Positions 21,401-27,192 of a stretch of 27,192 nt of DNA are shown here, piece by piece. Made by a program: the position numbers and the translations under genes. Every line of letters begins with the position of its first letter. Position 1 is the first letter of the stretch. Source of the DNA: Mucidula mucida (taxonomy: Eukaryota; Basidiomycota; Agaricomycetes; Agaricales; Physalacriaceae); contig JADNYV010000461.1 of assembly GCA_015501055.1 (NCBI GenBank), forward strand, positions 1 through 27,192, written 5' to 3'. Under the pieces are notes generated by a model that ran no database searches, was not told where the DNA came from, and was given only the letters and a program-made list of their open reading frames with translations.

Positions 21401-22886
21401 ACTTGAGGTCCTCGATTTGTATCTCGGCATTGGCGAGCTTGATTACAGAAGAATCGTATTGAGCTTGGAAAGCATGAGCAAAAGTCAGATACAGAAAAGG
21501 ATGCCTACTTTGCAATTCATCAACGGAACCGATATCCTTTTCGAGTTCTGAAATCTTGCGTCGTTGGTCAAGGTCAGTTTCCTGGGTCATGTCCCGAAGG
21601 CGCAGTAAAGCTTCCTTTAGTCGCTCGTTCTGTTTCTCGAGTTGGATGTATGCTAAAGATTCCTTGCCAACGGTTGATGTGTTGCCTTCCTCGTTGTCCA
21701 ACGCTGTAGAATTGTCTGTGAGCTAGAATGAAACGATGCTGACACACTTACCTTCACTTTCTTTGTAGACCTCGAGTTCGACCTCTGCAATAGCCAACCG
21801 CTCTTTGATATCTTCCAACTCAGCTTCAGCCATCTCTGCACGCTCCTCTGCCATCTCCTTGTCCAACATGGTCATCTCGAGCATTTCCTGGCCATCGAGG
21901 ACGCGCGTTTCGGATAGTTGCAAAAGTTGCTGTGAATCAGCGAGTTCACGCTTGCTATTTATGAGCTCGGTTTGTTGAGATGTAAGCTTTGCTTGTAGTT
22001 TAGGTCGAAGTGCTACGAAGGATTCGGCGTCAGCCAGGCGCGCTTCCAGTTCGCGAACATGGCGTGCATCGTCGGCGCGATTGATTTCAAGAACGCGTAT
22101 TTTGGCGCGTAGTTCTTGTAGCTCCTTCTCATCAGATGGTCGGGTAGTCGTTTGCACAAGAGGCGAAACGGAACGGGGCTGGGGTGGCGTGAATTTGGGA
22201 GAGGGAGGAGTGGCGGGAAATGAGGGAGATGCGACACCAGATAGAGGTGAAGATACACGTTGTATTGGTATGCCATTGGGGGGCGACGTAGGGGAAGCGG
22301 CGGCGCGGGGAGGAGTGGTCTTGTTCGGTGGCGAGACGTCTGAATTGGGACTTTGTCGTACTGAAAATGACTTTCTCGGCTGAAGCGATATGGATGGTGT
22401 CTTCTTGACGGGTGATCCTTGGCCGAGGCGACTGGTCCGAGCAGGGGTCGCGGTTGGTTTGGTGGGACTATTTGATCGGACAGACGACGCGGGAGACGCC
22501 GTTCGGAGCGAGTTGGAACGCCCTACACCTGTGCTCGGCGTTCGCTGGTGCCCCAAGGATGGACGAGCGACTGCCACTGGTCGCTGCGGACGCTGTTACA
22601 CACAATGCCGAACAGTCATTTCGTCACGTACCACTGTCGGCGGCGGTGGCGGCTCCATACCGAGCTGCGCCTTGATGTTTGATGAGCGAACAAACAGGCC
22701 ATAGTTGGGCTTGCACCGAAAGTAATGGTGACCTTCAAAGGCGCCTTCATTCTTGCCGTTGGGCTCGTAGAGTTCGACGCCAAAGAATTTGCCTGGTTTG
22801 TCGCCCAGCGATCCCGACCAGCGAATTACGCCGCGTCCGACGGGGAGCTCGACGATGGTCCCGTTGGGAATGTTTAACGAGCTCAT
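18448..22886 (-). CDS. Dynactin subunit p150Glued homologue
   Basis: This is the large dynactin subunit, which links dynein to microtubules and cargo. Sixteen exons give 1245 residues: 22632-22886, 21752-22592, 21509-21715, 21327-21463, 21168-21279, 21001-21118, 20750-20945, 20530-20703, 20275-20474, 20060-20229, 19915-20014, 19745-19865, 19465-19693, 19054-19419, 18935-19008 and 18448-18885. An N-terminal CAP-Gly domain (residues 1-75) includes GKNEG at 44-48 and F-R-C-K-P-N-Y-G-L-F-V; it binds tubulin and EB1 tails. Residues 86-220 are Ser/Pro/Arg-rich, like the basic region of p150. Long coiled coils follow from about 225 to 620 and again around 990-1070, flanking the globular intercoil domain. 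Length and order match the family. Exon 15 appears to end at a GC donor (18934), and two introns are only 36 and 39 nt. It is divergent from the Raptor gene. Confidence 0.93.
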
Positions 22887-23004
22887 CGGGGAGGACGACG
22901 ACGACGGTTAAGCATCTAAAGTGTGACGGCGTGACAGACACGCGTTTGCCGTTAACGCTCACGTTGAGCTCGCATGACTGCTGCGACGTCGGCGCCGTGA
23001 AGAG
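22887..23004. promoter_or_regulatory. Shared divergent promoter of dynactin p150 and Raptor
   Basis: Only 118 bp separate the two start codons, so both promoters and both 5' leaders must share or overlap this DNA. No TATA box is visible. GC-rich elements include a CRE-like GACGTC near 22986 and ACGCGT near 22941. Shared control of the two genes is an inference. Confidence 0.6.
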
Positions 23005-26000
23005 ATGCGAAATCATGAGGCAGTGTCCTCTGCCAAGCGGCCCAAGTTCCACACTGGTGAGTGGTTGGTAAAAGGCAATAATCGAAAAACTTAGGCTATC
23101 CAGGTTCAGACTCGGACAGCGAGACAGAGTCCAGCCGCGTTGCCTCCAATTCACGCGGCAGACCCGACCCACATGTCCATGCTTCGGTCGATACAGCGAC
23201 GCCGCCTATTCCCTATTGGTCCGCGAAACGACATCTCACATGCGGCAATTCGACGCCCCAGCCGTCGTGGTCAGCCAAGCTCACCCCGTGGCGCAACTCT
23301 ACCCTCGGAAAGCTCAAGACCGCCAATGCAGCTCTCATTCTTTGCCTCAACATGGACGTCGATCCGCCGGATGTCATCAAAACCCAACCATGTGCTGCCC
23401 TCGAGTGCTGGGTCGATCCCCGACTCTTACCCGCCAGTAGGGCTCTCGAAGCCATCGGTGCAAACTTAAAGTCACAGTACGAAGGCCTTAGCTTGAAAAT
23501 ACAGTACAAGCCTATCCTCGATCCCTCCCAGGATGACATACGCAAATGCTGCCAACAACTTCGTCGACAGGCTAAAGATGACGCCGTCCTCTTTCACTAC
23601 AACGGTCACGGTGTTCCCAAGCCCACAGCTAGTGGCGAACTATGGTGCTTCAACCGCAACTATACCCAGTACATTCCCGTTGGCCTACACGATATCCAGA
23701 CATGGCTTGGCTCGCCGGGTGTTTACATATGGGACTGTTCGGCTGCAGGCCACCTCTTGCAAAACTTCAACACTATTGCAGAGCGTCGCGACACCGATAT
23801 GAACTTTCAACGCGGAGGTTATCCCGTCGATGCAACTCCATTCATGCATTCCATACAACTCGCTGCGTGTGCAGCCAACGAACAACTTCCGTCGTGTCCG
23901 GAACTTCCGGCTGACGTTTTCACGTCTTGCCTTACCTCTCCCATTGACATGGCTCTTCGCTATTTCGTCATCAACGAACGGTTGCCGGATGGCGTGGAAC
24001 CTGACATGATCATGCAGTTGCCAGGAGATCTTAAGGATCGTCGTACACCCTTGGGCGAGCTCAATTGGATTTTCATCGCAATCACAGACACCATCGCCTG
24101 GACTTCATTCTCTCGCGAAACCTTCTCCCGCCTTTACCGTTGCGATCTTCTCGTTGCATCCCTTTTCCGCAACTTTCTTCTCGCCGAGAGAATTCTGAAA
24201 AATTACAACTGCACTCCCCATACATACCCTCCCCTTCCAGCGACAAACACTCACCCGTTATGGGCAACTTGGGATCTCGCCGTGGACGCGTGTCTTCGAC
24301 AACTTCCTGACCTTTTGCGCAATAAAATACCTCCAAAGGTCAAGGTTGGGTCGTCTCCATCCACTCCTCCCTCCGTTCATGACGAACACGATGTTCTGCC
24401 GGGCCGCATCGGCAGCGTGCGACATTCCTCCAATGAGGAGGATACCGCTCAATCACCCCCATATGTTTACGTTCCCAACCGTTTCTTCGCTGATCAGCTC
24501 ACCGCCTTTGAGGTTTGGATATCTCGAGGCGGTTCCGCACTTACACGACCTGGCCCACGCTCCTTACCTCTGGTGAGGGATTTCTACTTGGAAGAAGATA
24601 CACCCAAGCGGGGTAGTTTGGGATTTGACGAAGCCCTCGTGCCTCGCAAACCGCCAGATCAGTTACCTATCGTCCTCCAGGTCCTCCTCTCCCAACCACA
24701 TCGGCTACGCGCCCTCATCCTCCTCTCTCAGTTCGTCGACCTAGGCCCCTGGGCGGTGAATTTGGTGTTATCCATCGGGATATTCCCGTACATGGCCAAG
24801 CTTCTTCAAGCAGCTGGTCAGGATCTTCGACCAGTCCTCATCTTCATCTGGACGCGCATTTTGGCGGTCGACCCGTCCGTACAAACGGATCTCTACAACA
24901 ATCCGCAAGGGTACCGGTACTTCACCAGGATTTTAGCCATGCCCGATGATGGTTTCCTCCCCAACTCCTCTGAACATCAAGCCATGTGCTGCTTCATCTT
25001 GTCTTCGTTGTCTCGTGATTTCCCGAACGGTCAGAATGCCTGCTTGGATGAGCGGGTGTTTGAAGCGTGTCTACACAAACTCGATGATGGGGACTTTTTA
25101 CTGAGACAGTGGGCAGCGCTTTGTATGGCGCAGCTATGGGACTCGAGCGACAAGGCTAGAGCGGATGCCATCTCTATGCATCCGTCCCCCACTGAGAAAC
25201 TCATTGACCTGTTATGCGACGCGTCTGTGGAGGTTCGATGTGCAGCCCTCTTCGCTCTGCAGACCTTGATGGGTACTAGCGGCGCTGCCGATCCCGAGAA
25301 GCGAGGTGGTGGCGGTACAGGAACGCTTTTAGGTCTATTTGATCAAGATGAAAGTATGCACCTGCGCGTCGAGGTGTCGCTTGTCACCAACGCGACTTTT
25401 CAGATCAAAGAAGATGCTAGTCCTATGTGTAGGAAGGAGCTCCTTGTCCTCATCAGTTGTCTGGTGAAAGAGTGGAGGGGTTATTTTGTTGTCTGTGCGT
25501 GGCTGTATTGGGAGGAGGATCGTCGCTGGCGGTCAGGATACGATACGGAACAAGAGGACCTTGCGACGGAGGCAATTCAGGAATGGGAGGAGAGCCTACC
25601 CGGCGATAACCAACAGGTGGCGGAAAGCAAGATTATTCTGAAGTCCATCTTCACCATTTTTCTCGTACTTTTGGATCTCTCGATTGACCCATATCCTGAA
25701 GTCGCCGCACACGCGCAGACCATTGTGGACTATGTCATGGCTCTTCTTTTGGAATCACCCTTCAGCAAGTTGAGTTGCACGACATTGAAGCAGGCTCCTG
25801 AGCTGCCCAATGAAAGCAACGCGCCCATCGAGCCTCCCGCCGCTAGGCAACGGACTCAGTCTACCCAGTCGGTCAACTTGCCACCGTCACCTAACAAATT
25901 GGCCCGTCCTGCCTTCTCTCGCGCTGACACCATGACTAGCATGACGAACACGGTTTCCAATACCCTCCGCCGCACCTCCTCCTTCGCTAACGCTCTGAAG

Positions 26001-27192
26001 AGTCTCGCTGGCGGCGTCACATTCCCCAGTGCAGATGATGGTCTTTCGTTATTCAGCTCACCCTCTAAAGCCGAATTCAGCGAACCTCTCCGACCACCCT
26101 CGCCCAACCTCAACGTCGTCAAATACGTTTCGCCGTACTATCGGTCCGCCGTACCATACACGAATGGGAATGCTCCACAAGCGGATCAGAATATACCACA
26201 ACCCATTTTCTTCCCTGCGCACGTTATGGAGGCGTTGATGGAGGAAGACATGGAGCGCCTGAGGGCGCGCCATAGGCGGCATCGTCGGAACGGCAACTCT
26301 GTACCTAGTCCCAGTCGGAGTACGTTCTCTACAGACTCGACAGGCAGCTACCTAGCAGGTTTGGGAACTGGGAATAATATGAAGGACGTGCTGCCGTTGA
26401 AGAGCTCGTACTTTGATTGGTGTACCGAGTACTTCACAGAGCCGCAGATGAGGGTTAGTCTTTTTCTCTTTTAGATTGACGTCGTCCTCATGTTGCTCTT
26501 AGCAAACGGAGGCTGACGAGCCTGGTAGTGTGCAGTACAACCACCAGGTTTGGCGGCAACGGCGGAATGAGCAGGTCGATGCGGAGATACATTCCCAGGC
26601 CGAGGCTGCTCGTGAGTGATCTACTCAGCCTTTTTCTTAGTTTTGCTCATTGTTCCAAGCATATCTGCCTTGGGATCGAAGTGTTGCTACTCTGCAATCT
26701 ACGGGACATCCGATGACAATGGCCTTCCACTCTTACGATAAGCATCTTATCGTCGCCAACGAGAACGACGTTGTCACGTATGTGTACTACTTTGGCTTTT
26801 CCTTCCTCCTGTACTTATTTGACGCAGTGTCTGGGACTGGTCATCGAAGAAACGGCTGAATCAATTCTGTAACGGCAATCATAGAGGAAGCTCCATTACC
26901 TCTTTGCATTTGATCAATCAGGACGTCGGTGGTATCATATTGACTGGCTCAGGTACGACTCAATTGTTCGTGTAACGTTTCGATGTTGAATGATTTCGGT
27001 AGACGATGGCATTATCCGCCTGTTTCGCAACTATGATCCCGCTCTCGAGCAGGGCCCCATCCAGTTGGTCAGCGCTTTCCGGGGACTGGAGCGTATTCCG
27101 ATGCAGCGTGGCTCTGGGCTTATCACGGACTGGAAAGCATCGAATGGGACGGCTGTCATTGGGGCGGACTCTCGTTGTTCATTCAGACATGG
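23005..27192 (+). CDS. Raptor homologue (Kog1/Mip1), TORC1 scaffold, 3' truncated by window
   Basis: Raptor presents substrates to TOR kinase in TORC1. Visible exons are 23005-23056, 23095-26453, 26503-26611, 26660-26777, 26828-26952 and 27003-27192 onward, about 1317 residues so far. The start at 23005 (M-R-N-H-E-A-V) is chosen because it joins in phase, across a 38-nt intron, to a frame without stops that leads into the conserved L-K-T-A-N-A-A-L-I-L-C-L-N. The ATG at 23352 would lose about 100 residues, part of them conserved. The caspase-like N-terminal domain shows HYNGHGVPKP (about residue 185) and IWDCSAAG (about 230). HEAT-type repeats follow, then a Ser-rich linker near 25800-26400. 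WD40 repeats begin after 26660 (T-V-W-D-W, D-D-G-I-I-R-L-F). The last codons before the edge look frame-shifted (see findings). Confidence 0.95.

Noticed and set aside
23352..23354. ATG at 23352 as the Raptor start
   Set aside because: The same frame is open and conserved upstream, and joins through a small intron to an ATG at 23005.

Overview
The window is eukaryotic nuclear DNA from a filamentous basidiomycete, most likely an agaricomycete mushroom. The evidence is the dense, very short GT-AG introns (36-58 nt), typical fungal single-copy genes (enolase, dynactin p150, Raptor), an M43 metalloprotease of the fungal MEP1 type, and lineage-style families: MYND proteins, membrane-anchored kinase-like proteins and a seven-helix membrane protein. 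All exon coordinates were read by eye from splice signals and reading-frame continuity. No database was consulted.

Layout. 1-999: no recognisable gene, only the promoter of the next one. 1000-2194 (+): secreted M43 metalloprotease, 7 exons. 2545-3831 (+): a protein made of tandem homeodomain-like repeats, mostly one repeat per exon, followed at 3870-4000 by a decayed sixth repeat. 4056-5536: gene-poor, repeat-bearing DNA. 5537-5607 (-): tRNA-Gly(GCC). 5695-13580: an accessory block holding two copies each of a MYND-type protein gene (+) and a kinase-like gene (-), in the order MYND-1, kinase-1, repeat-rich spacer, kinase-2, MYND-2. Only kinase-2 (10236-11767) reads as intact; the other three carry nonsense or frameshift lesions. 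13544-14744 (-): seven-helix membrane protein, 5 exons. 14745-15976: unassigned. 15977-17621 (-): enolase, 7 exons. 18448-22886 (-): dynactin p150Glued homologue, 16 exons. 23005-27192 (+): Raptor (Kog1/Mip1), TORC1 subunit, running off the right edge.

The right half is housekeeping: glycolysis (enolase), microtubule motor adaptation (dynactin) and growth signalling (Raptor). Dynactin and Raptor start head to head with 118 bp between their start codons, so they probably share a promoter. The left half is accessory. Its most unusual part is the homeodomain-repeat gene: symmetric phase-2 exons of 204, 210 and 216 nt, each split at the same Arg codon of helix 3, and the usually invariant Asn of that helix replaced in every repeat. 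The MYND/kinase block records a duplication followed by decay, including a GC-AG intron in the surviving kinase where its decayed paralogue has GT-AG.
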